A stretch of DNA of 64,000 nucleotides, from NCBI GenBank assembly GCA_963755495.1, contig CAVWJS010000002.1:310001-374000 (forward strand), given 5' to 3'. The stretch's first letter is position 1, and each line of letters opens with the position of its first letter. Both the position numbers and the translations under genes were made by a program. Shown one piece after another: positions 54,069 through 63,929 of this stretch. The DNA is from Bog-473 sp963755495 (GTDB taxonomy: Bacteria > Actinomycetota > Acidimicrobiia > Acidimicrobiales > RAAP-2). Below the pieces are notes generated by a model, which was not told the origin of the DNA, ran no database searches, and worked only from the letters and a program-made list of their open reading frames with translations.

Positions 54069-56143
54069 TCAGGACGGCTTGGCGGCCGACGTCGGCGGGG
54101 TCGTCTTTGGAGCTGTCGTCGACGTGGTCGTCTTCGTATTTGCTGCGGCGGGAGCCGTGGTCGTGGTAGTGCCTCCTGCCGACGTAGTTGTCGTGGTCGA
54201 CGCCGAGCAGACGGTCATGTTGACATTCTGCGGGAACGGGGGGCTCAGCACGGTGCCAGCCGAGGGGTTCTGGCTCTGCACCTGGCCGGGGGTGCCCCCG
54301 TTCTGGGAGCAGTCAATCTGCGTGAACACGGGGGTGAGGCCAGGGGTGTTCGAGATGCTGGTGTTCGCTGCGCTTTGCGTGTCACCGACCACGTTGGGCA
54401 CGGTGGCGGAGCAAGGTCCGTTCGAGATGACCAGGTTTATCGGCGTGTTCGGCGGCTGTTGCGTTCCCGCAGCAGGGCTTTGCGACGCCACGTTGCCTGT
54501 GGAGACCTGCTGGGAGCACGCCTGCGTCTGCGTCCCGACGGTCAGATTGGCCGAGGTAATCGTGCTCCCGGCGGATGTCTGCGTGAACCCCACGACGCTG
54601 GGGACGCTCACCGAGGATTGACTGCTCGAGACCGTCAGCTGCACCACGGTCGTCGACTTGACGCTGGCCCCGCCGGCAGGGCTCTGCTTGAGGACCGTTC
54701 CTGACGGCTTGGTGCTGGTCACGTACTTGATCTTGAACGAGAGCCCGGCGTTGGTGATGAGCTGGGTGGCCGACGTCAACTGTTGTCCGGTCACGGGCGG
54801 CACCGTCACCGTCTTGACGGTTTGGCCCGCACTCACGACAAGGTCGACCGCGCTGTTCTTGTTCACTTTCGTTCCGGCGGCGGGATCGCTCGATATGACG
54901 TCGCCCTTCGTCACGCTAGAGCTGGTACTCGCGGTCGTGGCGCCCACGTCGAGATTTGCGTTCTGCAACGTCTGCCTCGCCTGCGCCAAGGGTCTGGCCC
55001 GCCACGCTCGGGACCGTAACGTGTTGTGTCGTTGTCAGCACATTGATCAAAACGACGGCGATCACCGCGAGCACGACCAGAAGGCGCGACCAGAAGTGCC
55101 ACCACCCAGCGGACGCGCCGTTGCCGCTCTCGCTCGGCGCGGCTCTCGGCGCTGCCTCCGGCAATGGCCCCGCGCCCGCCGCCATTGCCCCGGCCGTCAC
55201 CAGCGGCTCCGAAGGGAACGGCTTGAGTTTGCCCCGTCATCATGACGGCCTGGGTAGCGCCGACGGCGCCCATGGTGGTGGTGGCGCCGGGATCGCCGGC
55301 CTCAACTGGCCGGCCGTCGGTGAAGCGCAGGAGATCGGCCCGGAACTCCTCAGCCGTGGCATAGCGGTCGTCAGGTGATTTCGCCATCGCCTTCATGACG
55401 ACCGCTTCGAACGCCGCCGGGATGGCCGGGTTCACGCTACGCGGGAGTGCCGGTTGATCGCGCACGTGCTTGGAGGCAACGGCCACCGGTGAGTCCCCGG
55501 TGAACGGTGGCTTGCCCGTCGACATCTCGTAGAGAACGACGCCAAGGGAGTAGATGTCGCTCCGCGCATCGACCCCATGTCCTTCTGCCTGCTCGGGGGA
55601 GAAATAGGCAGCCGTGCCCATGACGGCCCCGGTCTGCGTGAGGCTTTCCTCGGTGTTCATGGCACGGGCGATGCCGAAGTCCGTCACTTTCACGACACCG
55701 TCTGCCGTGATGAGCACGTTCCCTGGCTTCACGTCGCGGTGAACCACGCCGTGGCGGTGGGCGAAGGCCAACGCTGCGGCCACATTGGCCCCGATGGTGG
55801 CCGTCTGTTGTGGTGACAGTGGCCCCGACTCGCGCAGGACCGCCGAGAGAGCGCGCCCATCGACGAATTCCATGACGATGAAGTAGGACCCGTTGTCCTC
55901 GCCCCAGTCGAAGACCGGAACGATATTGGGATGCGAGAGGTTGGCGGCCGCCTGTGCTTCCCGGCGAAATCTCTCCACGAAGGCCCGGTCGACCGAAAGC
56001 TCGGGAAAGAGAACCTTCAGCGCAACCGGACGATCCAGCTGGCGGTCACGCGCCCGATAGACCTGCGCCATACCCCCGCGTGCGATGAGGTGCGTGAGCT
56101 CGTAACGATTGGAGAAGACTCGCGGCGTTTCGACCGGTTCCAT
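54069..56143 (-). pseudogene. pknB: PASTA-domain Ser/Thr protein kinase (PknB), two frameshifts
   Basis: Membrane kinase sensing cell-wall fragments. Kinase domain from ATG 56143: IARGGMAQVYRARD (glycine loop), VALKVL (Lys), HRDVKPGNVLI, DFGIARA (DFG) and MGTAAYFSPEQAEG. The frame shifts around 55160-55200. In the second frame lies the TM helix (FWSRLLVVLAVIAVVLINVL) and the first PASTA start, and it shifts again near 54990. Four PASTA repeats follow, then a Thr/Pro-rich tail. No catalytic residue is lost. The two single-base events suggest sequencing error. Confidence 0.88.
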
Positions 56144-56196
56144 GGCGCCCTGAGCCTACGCTGCGCGTCCGGAGTCGCAGTGAGCGTGCGGCGGCT

Positions 56197-57732
56197 TCAT
56201 CCCTGTCCTCCGGTCTCGTTGAGATAGGCCTGAAATACCTGTTTGACGATTGGCCCGGCCTCCCCGGCTCCCGTCCCGGTAAAACTCTGATCCGGCACGA
56301 CCACCGCTATGGCGATCTGAGGGGTTCCTACGGCGGGCATGAAGCCGATCATCCAGTCGTCCGTCTGCTCGGGGACTCCGGGCGCTTGGATCTGCGCCGT
56401 GCCCGTCTTCACCGCCACGTGCCATGAAACCGGGAAGATGCCGTTCGCCGTAGCCCCCGATACGGTGTCGTTGGCTACTGAAACCATCAATTTGCTCACC
56501 GCCGCAGCGGCGGCAGGAGTTGACGCAGTGAGCATGGGCGTCGGGGTGTACTTCTCCACCACAGCCCCTTGGGCGTTTGTGATCTGCTCCATCAAGTGAG
56601 GCGTCATGATCACCCCGTTGTCGGCGATGCCGGCTGCCACCAGGGCGCCCTCCAACGGCGTGGACCGATCGTCGTACTGCCCGATGGCGCTCTGGGCCAG
56701 GAAGGCTTGGGCCTGGGGCAAGAGAGACGAGAAGACCGAAGGGGCGACATGGGGCAGGTCGAGGTTCGGAATATACGGCGATGTGGAGCCGGACAGGGCG
56801 TACCCGAAATCCTCCGCCTGTTTGGTCAGTGTGGCCACTCCGACCTTTACGCCGAGCGCCCCATAGCCGGGGTCGCATGATTGGGGCAGCATCAGCGCCA
56901 TGGTGCCGCCGCAGGCGGCCCCTCCGTCATTTTTCAGCGGCACCCCTCCGGAGTCGGGAAAGATGACCGACGGCGCTTCAGGAAAGCTGAAGTCGCTGAG
57001 GCTCGGAGCCAGGTTGTACACGGCAGTGCTGGTGATCACCTTGAAGGTCGAGCCAGGCGGGAAGCTCTCCTCGGTGGCGATCGGTTCCAGGCCGCTGAAT
57101 TGCTCCGAATCCGGAGTGGAATCGGTGGCATGGTCCGTCACTTCTGTCGCAACGCTGGGGCTCGATATCCCATTGGGGTCATACGTCGGGTTGGAGGCCA
57201 TGGCCAACACGGCGCCGGTGGTCGGGTTGAGCACCACCACCGAACCATCCCGGTTGCTCAAGGGCGCCGTCGTGAGGGCATTCATAGCTGCAGCTTGCAA
57301 GACCGGATCCACGGTAAGCGTGACATTGTCCGGCTCTGAAGGCGGTTTATCGAAGAGGAGCTGGCTGAAGTTTTGCGGGGCCTGCTCATGCGTCTGGAGG
57401 TATTGGTTATATTCGTATTCGATCCCCGAGGTCCCGTAGAACCGCGAGTCGTATCCCGTGATGCCGGCATAGAGCGGGCCCTGAGGGTAAACCCGCGTGT
57501 AATGGTAGGGATCTCCACTGGCCGTGGTCTTTACCGACTTGGCCAGGACGGTTCCGTCGGAGGCGGTGATCGTGCCTCTCTCGTTGTCGTAGATCTTCGC
57601 GGCGATGCTCGGGTTGTTCGGGGAATTGCCGAGCGCACCCGCTTGACGAAATTGGATGTTTGCCAGCTGAATGGCCACCAACCCGAAACAGAAGAGGAGC
57701 ACGACACCGAGCCAGCGAATGCGACGCCCCAC
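56197..57732 (-). CDS. pbpA: Penicillin-binding protein 2-like transpeptidase (PbpA, class B)
   Basis: 511 residues, intact. GTG 57732. One N-terminal TM (GVVLLFCFGLVAIQLANIQF), a dimerisation domain, then the transpeptidase: SxxK as STFK in FPPGSTFKVITS (about 220), and KTG in VAVKTGTAQIQ (about 435). The SxN motif reads SCD (PQSCDPGYGALG) where the family usually has SCN. It polymerises cross-links in the elongation or septal machinery. Normally the gene is preceded by rodA/ftsW; here it is not. Confidence 0.93.
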   Translation of the reverse strand: MGRRIRWLGVVLLFCFGLVAIQLANIQFRQAGALGNSPNNPSIAAKIYDNERGTITASDGTVLAKSVKTTASGDPYHYTRVYPQGPLYAGITGYDSRFYGTSGIEYEYNQYLQTHEQAPQNFSQLLFDKPPSEPDNVTLTVDPVLQAAAMNALTTAPLSNRDGSVVVLNPTTGAVLAMASNPTYDPNGISSPSVATEVTDHATDSTPDSEQFSGLEPIATEESFPPGSTFKVITSTAVYNLAPSLSDFSFPEAPSVIFPDSGGVPLKNDGGAACGGTMALMLPQSCDPGYGALGVKVGVATLTKQAEDFGYALSGSTSPYIPNLDLPHVAPSVFSSLLPQAQAFLAQSAIGQYDDRSTPLEGALVAAGIADNGVIMTPHLMEQITNAQGAVVEKYTPTPMLTASTPAAAAAVSKLMVSVANDTVSGATANGIFPVSWHVAVKTGTAQIQAPGVPEQTDDWMIGFMPAVGTPQIAIAVVVPDQSFTGTGAGEAGPIVKQVFQAYLNETGGQG

Positions 57733-57745
57733 TAGAGCGAAACTT

Positions 57746-59330
57746 TCATGCGGCCTGGCCGGCAGCCGTATTGGCGGTATTGGCGGCGGTCGTGGGTGTG
57801 GTCGTCGACGCCACGGCCGGTGCGACTGCAGTCGTCGCCGGCGCGGTGGCGGTGGTAGTAGACGTTACGGCGGAAGCAACCGTCGTGGTAGGTCCAGTCG
57901 TCCCGGTGGGAGTCCCGGTGGCGCCGGGGAACGTCGTCGTCGTGCTGCCAGGACTCGCCCCCTTCAGGCTGCTCTCTTGGCTGCGGCCGCCTTCAGATAC
58001 TCGTCGTGCAAGTTGGCCACGTAGCGCTTCGCCGCTTGCAGCGAAGGCTCCTGCACGCCGCCCACGCGGATCTGACTCACTCCACTGGAAAGAATCCCTG
58101 ACGTTGTGACCTTCGTCTTGTCGACCACCCGGGGATGGAACCAGAGCACTCCGCCTGGATGGCCCTGCTTGACGACAACAACCTCACTCTTCTGGATCGC
58201 AATGAACCAATTGTCGTAGGCATACCAACGGATGGCGAAGAACGCCGCGGTTGGAATGGCCGCCACCAGGAGAACGAAGAGAACCACCCGCGGGGTGATC
58301 CGCCGCGGGACGCCCAGGCGGCGACGCCGTGCGCCCCAACTCTCATTGGGCGGCACGACTGCTGCCAGAGGGAGGGGGGACACGGCGGCAGACCGGACGG
58401 TCGTCCGCGCCACCGGTACCGCTTGGGTGTGGTCCAGGAGCAAGTCACCGGGTCCGCTTCCACCGACCTGGACAACGGGAGCCTGGGAGGTAAGGCCCAG
58501 TGCGGCACCTGCGGCACCTGCTGCTTCTGAGTCGGGCACCACGATAAGAGGGGGGCCGGCGCGTTCTCCGATCGGCGTGATCACCGAGGCGCCGGCGGTC
58601 TCCTCGCCCATGAGCACGTCGACCACGATCACCGTGATGTTGTCGGAGCCACCGTGCTCGTTGGCGAGCTCGACCAAGCTGGTGCGCCGCTTCGACCGGA
58701 TCGGGCTTCGGTTGCCAGCACATTGGCCATTTGCTCGTTACTTAGCTCGTTGGAAAGCCCGTCGCTACAGAGCATGAGCCGTCTCCGGGACGGAGCTGGA
58801 GCTCCCACATGTCGGTCTCGACCTCTGAAGCGATCCCGAGCGCCCGGGTGAGGATGTGCCGCTGCGGATGCACCGCCGCTTCCTCTTCGGTGATCTCCCC
58901 ATGGCGCATGCGCTCCTCGGCCAGGCTGTGGTCGGCCGTGATCTGCACCGAACTGTCCATCCGAGAACAGGTAGGCACGCGAGTCACCCACGTTGGCCAG
59001 GGCCAGGGTGTCCCGCCCTTCGTCGTCGCCCACGAGTGCGACCGCGGTGAGGGTCGTTCCCATGCCACGTAATTCGCTGTGGTCGTGGCTTTCCTGCCAG
59101 ACGGCGCGATTCGCCTTGGAGAAGGCGTCCTCTAGACCGGCCTTGGTCGGCTCACGGCTGAAAACCTGGAGCAGGGCATCGACCGCCACTTGCGCCGCCA
59201 CCTCGCCGCCCACGTGCCCGCCCATGCCATCGGCCACGGCGAAGAGGTTGGGCGCCTCTAGGGGCAGATCCTGGTTGACCTTGCGCACCCGGCCAACGTC
59301 GGTTGCCGATCCGGAGCGCAGTACCGTCAC
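57746..59330 (-). pseudogene. pstP: PP2C-family Ser/Thr phosphatase PstP, at least four frameshifts
   Basis: Dephosphorylates PknB and its substrates. GTG 59330 overlaps the fhaB stop (GTGA). Parts seen in different frames, in order: VGRVRKVNQD and FAVADGMGGHVGGEVAA, LANVGDSRAYLFSDGQ, ITADHSLAEERMRHGEIT, RLMLCSDGLSNELS, then GGSDNITVIVVD. After these come a TM helix (VVLFVLLVAAIPTAAFFAI) and an extracytoplasmic segment. A Thr-rich tail (TTTATAPATTAVAPA) ends at TGA 57746-57748, beyond a further frame change. All catalytic Asp residues are recoverable. Sequence error or decay. Confidence 0.85.
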
Positions 59331-59847
59331 CGTGTGACCTCGAAGACCGTGGATCCGGCCTGGAGCTACGTCCCCTTTGCCGAGCCGATGGGCCTGCGTG
59401 ATTTTCTCGGAGTTGACGTACGTCCCGTTAGTCGAGCCGAGGTCCTCCACCCAGAGCTGGTCCTTTTGGCGGAACAGCCGGGCGTGCAGCGTCGAGGCGT
59501 AGATGTCGTCGGGAGTGGGGACACCGCACCCCGGAGATCGGCCGATGGTGAGCTCGTCGTCGAGGTCGAACGTCTGACCCTCGTGGGCCGGAGGCTCCAC
59601 AATGCGCAGGTACAGCTGCTTGCGCTTGGGTTCGGCCGTCTGCGCTGGTCGGCGCCGCTGCCTTCTCCCGCCGCCGATCACCCCTGGACTTCCGTATGGT
59701 GGCCGGGCTCATCTCCACCCACACGGCGCGGATGACGCGCAGGAAGAACAAGAAGATGAGCGCGATCACCCCCCACTGCAAGACCCGGAGTACCGCGTTC
59801 AGATTCTGCGTGGCGAGGAGGGGCGCCAGCGCGGGAAGACCCTTCAC
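59327..59847 (-). pseudogene. fhaB: FHA-domain protein FhaB, two frameshifts
   Basis: Short phosphothreonine-binding scaffold. GTG 59847 overlaps the fhaA stop. The N-terminal part has a TM segment (VLQWGVIALIFLFFLRVI), then the frame shifts near 59680. The FHA domain (LTIGRSPGCGVPTPDDIYASTLHARL ... WVEDLGSTNGTYVNS) follows in another frame. It shifts again near 59385, restoring the expected end STVFEVTR before TGA at 59327-59329. Partner of PknB-phosphorylated proteins such as RodA/FtsW and MviN. Confidence 0.83.
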
Positions 59848-60503
59848 GTCATCTCGAAGATGAGTCTCGTCGACCCAACACTGACCTCGTCCCCACTGGC
59901 AAGGATCCGCTCACGGATGGGCGCGCCGTTCACCCGTGTGCCGTTCGTCGAGCCCGAGGTCGGTCAGAACCACCGTGTCGCCGGCTCGGCGAAACTCGGC
60001 ATGGCGTCGACTCACGTTGGAGTCCGCCAGCACGACGCCGCACTCTGGGAGGCGGCCGATGACCAGGGGCTCGGCACCGATCTGTACCCGGCGCCCATCG
60101 GTGAGGATCGACCTCGGCCAAGAACCCGCCATCGGCATCCTCTCGGACCTCGGCTTCGACGGTGAATCGCCCGGCCTTGAGTTTCGACCCCTCGAAGATC
60201 TCGACCTCGACGGGACCGACGAAGAGGTAGCCCTCCACCTTGGCGTGCTCTCGAGCGGCGTCGGAGAGCTCCCGGGAGAGGGCGTCGATGAAGTTGGAGA
60301 ACCGGCTCGACGTCGGCCGGTGCCAGGGTCACGACGAAGGCATTGGGCGCGATGAGGCCTCGCACGCCCACCCGCCGGTGCAGGTCCATCTCACGTGTGA
60401 GCCTCCGCCCGATCTCGACCGGCTGGAGGTTGCTTCGAAACGGCTTGGCCAACGTACCCTCCACCAAACGCTCGAGGCGCTCCTCGAACTGCTGGAGTCC
60501 CAT
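59844..60503 (-). pseudogene. fhaA: FHA-domain protein FhaA (DUF3662 plus FHA), at least three frameshifts
   Basis: Starts MGLQQFEERLERLVEGTLAK at 60503, the classic FhaA opening, then LQPVEIGRRLTREMD. A frame change near 60320 is followed by RFSNFIDALSRELSDAA and GYLFVGPVEVEIFEG. Another near 60110 leads to RVQIGAEPLVIGRLPECGVVLADSNVSRRHAEF. A last one near 59945 gives STNGTRVNGAPIRERILASGDEV and the stop at 59844. The FHA pThr-binding residues (Arg, Ser, Asn) are present. The stop overlaps fhaB by GTGA. Confidence 0.83.
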
Positions 60504-60640
60504 GGTCCTGCTCAGACTAATGGGCCGGTGCGACCAATACAGGCCTATTGCCGTCCTGAGCTGCCCACCAGGCGCTCCTCCCGGCGCCTGCCCAACGAAT
60601 GGGCAGGCTCCGGCCAGGGACTACTCTTGCCCGGTCGCTC

Positions 60641-60724
60641 GGGCGAGTGGCGGAATAGGCAGACGCGCAGGATTCAGGTTCCTGTGTCCGAAAGGATGTG
60701 GGGGTTCAAGTCCCCCCTCGCCCA
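60641..60724 (+). tRNA. tRNA-Leu (CAG anticodon)
   Basis: Acceptor GGGCGAG/CTCGCCC, D-loop GCGGAATAGGCAGAC, anticodon loop TTCAGGT giving CAG, long variable arm, T-arm GGGGG-TTCAAGT-CCCCC. Discriminator A (leucine type); CCA not encoded. Confidence 0.97.
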
Positions 60725-61035
60725 CGTAAAAAGTGCAGCTCAGCTAGGGGATGCACGCTTTGCACCCGACGTACGGCACGCGACCTGCTGTCTTGATGCC
60801 GTGGGAGCTCTGGATTAGTGAATTGCCTTTGAACTAGCTCAGCGGAGAACTCCGGGACCTGTTTCAGAAAACGATACCGCCCGGGTGGTTGTTTCGAAAG
60901 CAAGTCCCCGAACTCCCGGTCCAGGTCTCTCCCAGCGACGGCGACGGCCCGAACTGGGCGGACTCCCGTTGCGAGCCTCCCGGCTCTCACCAGGTCACGT
61001 GGGAGGTCGGCGCTCTGAGCTGACAGACTGCGCCC
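60725..61035. other. Intergenic stretch with no recognisable gene
   Basis: 311 bp between tRNA-Leu and the exonuclease gene. The only long frame here is antisense to the exonuclease start and reads as low-similarity Arg/Pro sequence. No terminator stem is clear. Confidence 0.5.
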
Positions 61036-61921
61036 ATGGATGTCCATCTCGTGGACGGCACCTACGAGCTCTTTCGACATTTTTTCGGTCAGCCTCCACG
61101 CAAAGCCGATGACGGAAGCGAGATCGGCGCGGCCCGCGGTGTGGTGACCACCGTCGTGAGCATGCTGGGGAACGGAGCCACGCACGTCGGGGTGGCAACC
61201 GATCATGTCATCGAATCATTCCGCAACGACCTGTGGTCCGGATACAAGAACGGAGCCGGAATCGATCCCACGTTGCGAGCCCAATTCGGGCTTCTCGAGA
61301 CTGCGCTTAAGGCGCTGGGGGTGGGACTCTGGCCGATGGTCGAGCTCGAGGCCGACGATGCATTGGCTTCGGCTGCACACGTCGCACGAGAAGACCCTGC
61401 GGTGAGCCAGGTAATTATCTGCACCCCCGACAAAGACCTGGCCCAGTGCGTCGTCGGCGACCGCGTCGTTCAGCTCGACCGCAGAAGCGGCGCCATCAGC
61501 ACGGAACAACAAGTATGGGAGAAGTTCGGCGTGGCGCCCCGTTCCATCCCCGACTGGCTCGCCCTCGTCGGCGATTCTGCCGACGGCTTCCCCGGACTGG
61601 CCGGATGGGGAAAGCGTTCGGCCGCGGTTGTATTGGCCCATTACGGACATATCGAGCGCGGTGCCGGACCGCGTGGCCGATTGGGATCCTACGGTGCGCC
61701 AAGCGGTTCGTGGCGCGCCCAAGCTGGCCGAAAGACTTGCCGCTGAGCGCGAGTTGGCGGAGCTCTTCCGCGAGCTCGCCACCCTTCGGGTGGACCCCAC
61801 CCTCCTCGACGAGGTGGCTTCGTTGCGCTGGCAGGGACCGACCAGCGACTTTGAGGACATCTGCCAATACTTCAGAGACGGAGCGTTGGCCGACCGCGTG
61901 GCGGCGCTCGCAGCACGGTGA
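61036..61921 (+). pseudogene. 5'-3' exonuclease (PolI exonuclease-domain/FEN-like), one frameshift
   Basis: Stand-alone flap/5' nuclease. From ATG 61036: MDVHLVDGTYELFRHFF, THVGVATDH (acidic), WPMVELEADDALASAAH, IICTPDKDLAQCV with the metal Asp residues, and the H3TH region (GVAPRSIPDWLALVGDSADGFPGLAGWGKRSAAVVLAHYG). The frame shifts near 61655 in GAGCGCGG, and the remainder (AVPDRVADWDPTVRQAVRGAPKLAERLA) runs to TGA 61919-61921. The lost frame is after the active site, so a short functional product is possible, but a base error is more likely. Confidence 0.85.
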
Positions 61922-61947
61922 CTCCAGGCCGGCCGTAGGATGCGCCG

Positions 61948-62568
61948 ATGGCGCCCTTGAGTCTTGCTCAACAGGAACGCGAAGTAATCTGCACCCTGTT
62001 CATCGAGCTCGGTCCCGATGCGCCCACCTTGTGTGACGGGTGGACCACTTCGGACTTGGCCGCGCATCTTGTCGTCCGTGAACGGCGACCCGATAGCGGA
62101 CCAGGGATCGTATGGTCCCCGTTGTCTGCCTATACCGAAAAGGTCCGACGCTCTGAAAAGGGGCGCAACCCGTGGCCCAAGCTGGTCGAGAGGGTTCGTC
62201 AGGGGCCGCCGCGGCTGCTCCGTCCGGTCGATGTCCCGATGAACACGGTCGAATACTTCATCCACGTAGAGGACGTCCGGCGCGCCCAACCAGAGTGGGA
62301 GCCCCGCTCTCTCTCAGACGGAATGGCCGACGCTCTTTGGGCTCGAGTCGGCCCCCGTGGAATGGCAAAGAAAGTTCCTGCCACCATCATCATTACTTCC
62401 CCGGGACGCCCCGACAAAGAGGCGGGCACGGGACCCCGGCTTGTGCTCACCGGCGACCCGGGAGAACTCATGATGTTCGGCTCCGGCCGCCAAAGTGCGG
62501 CCAGCGTGGAGATCACGGGCGATGACGCTTTGGCGTCACAGCTGCGTACGGCGGCCCTAGGAATCTGA
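61948..62568 (+). CDS. TIGR03085-type metal-binding/DinB-related protein
   Basis: 206 residues, matching the actinobacterial TIGR03085 family (maleylpyruvate isomerase-like N-terminus). The family opening AQQEREVICTLFIELGPDAPTLCDGWTTSDLAAHLVVRERRPD carries the typical His/Arg segment. The metal-ligand region is MNTVEYFIHVEDVRRAQPEW, followed by a C-terminal beta domain (RLVLTGDPGELMMFGSGRQS). Function not established; possibly a thiol-dependent enzyme. The 3' end overlaps the convergent flavoprotein gene by 12 bp. Confidence 0.85.
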   Translation: MAPLSLAQQEREVICTLFIELGPDAPTLCDGWTTSDLAAHLVVRERRPDSGPGIVWSPLSAYTEKVRRSEKGRNPWPKLVERVRQGPPRLLRPVDVPMNTVEYFIHVEDVRRAQPEWEPRSLSDGMADALWARVGPRGMAKKVPATIIITSPGRPDKEAGTGPRLVLTGDPGELMMFGSGRQSAASVEITGDDALASQLRTAALGI

Positions 62569-63867
62569 ACCCGCCCCGTCCGCCCCCGGTCCGTCTACGT
62601 CTCCCAAGACCTGGTCGAACCAACGTGCCACCTCCGTCCGGTCGGTCACGGTGCGCCCCAACCGGGTGATCGCCGTGGCCACCGACCGGTGCCTCCCGGG
62701 GGAGCGCCGTCGAGCAGCTCGTTCCAAAAGACCGCCCAACCTCCCGCGACAGAATCGAGGCCGCTCACCACGGTGAGAAGCCGGACCAATAGGGAGACTG
62801 CCCAGGGTCGCCCCACGAGTGCCGACTGCGCCACAGCGGTAATGCGCTGATATGGAAGGTGCGCAGCCGCAATGGCGGACCGATAGCTCTCGGCCGCATG
62901 ATCCGGCCCCGTCAGAATCGCCTGTGCCGCAAGCCGACCGCTTCTCATTGCCTGTGCGATGCCCTCACCTTGCATCGGGTTGACGAGACCGGCGGCATCA
63001 CCCACGAGCAGGACGGAGCTGGCCGCCGGCGTGGTCCCCACGATGCCCATCTTGAGCCACCCGCCTAGAGGTCGCCCTGGCGGCTCAGACGGCGATTCGG
63101 CGAGGAGGCCGATCGCGCCAAGGTGGGCCAGGAACGCCGGCAAGGCCCGCACCACTACGCGCGCCGGCGTGACGGTCCGCGCGCGTGGCGATGCCGAGCC
63201 CGATGTTGGCCCCCTCCGCAGCAGGGAAGGCCCAGCCATAGCCCGGGAAGGCCTTCCAGGGAGTGGGTTCCCAGGTGACGATGGCGGCGAGTTCAATCGG
63301 ATTTGGCACATAGGTCCTGATCGCGAAGCCCCACAGCACACGCGACGGCTCGACCAGTCCGGCCGCGGTTGCCACCCCACTGGTGGCACCGTCGGCTCCG
63401 ATGACGAAATCGGCCCGTAGCTCCTCCCCCGTGCTCAGCCGGTAGCCATCTATCGTTCCTTTGGAATTTCCTTCGGCCATCAGCGGTTCCTCGGCACGAG
63501 CGGAGAACGAAACTGCACCGGCCTCGAGCGCCGCATGATGGAGCATCTCGTCAAAGGAGCTGCGTTTCACCGCGGTTCCGTGACCGGGGTAGGTGAGGCC
63601 TTCTGCGCTTGGCATCCGTACTCGTGTGCCCGTCGGCCCCACTACCAGCATGTCCCCGACGTGCGGGCCTTCCAGCGTTGGCAGGCCCAGGTCGGCCAGC
63701 AGCCGAAGGCCTCGAGGGCCGACCATGTCACCGCAGGCTTTGTCGCGCGGAAAAATCGCCTTGTCTACCAGCGCCACCCGCGCTCCACCCCGTGCCAGCG
63801 TCAGCGCGGCCACGCTGCCAGCGGGGCCGCTTCCGATCACGACGACATCGAAGCGCGTCTCGCGCAC
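62557..63867 (-). pseudogene. Geranylgeranyl-reductase-like FAD oxidoreductase, two frameshifts
   Basis: GTG 63867 begins RETRFDVVVIGSGPAGSVAALTLARGG (dinucleotide fold), then FPRDKACGDMVGPRGLRLL (a geranylgeranyl reductase signature) and DFVIGADGATSGVA. The frame shifts in a CGCGCG run near 63180. It continues VLLVGDAAGLVNPMQGEGIAQAMRSGRLAA (second FAD motif), and shifts again near 62700 before TEVARWFDQVLGDVD. Reduces polyprenyl chains, for example of menaquinone or lipids. The divergent methyltransferase start (menaquinone-type) fits that role. Confidence 0.85.
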
Positions 63868-63929
63868 GCTGCTCCTCCCGACCCCGTCCGACCTACAGTG
63901 AGATCTTCCCATTCTCGGAGGTAGCAGCG

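Noticed and set aside
59335..59690. A real fusion of FHA domain with PP2C phosphatase
   Set aside because: The apparent fusion arises because a frameshift near 59385 skips the FhaB stop; the alternative frame restores STVFEVTR, a stop and an overlapping GTG start for PstP.
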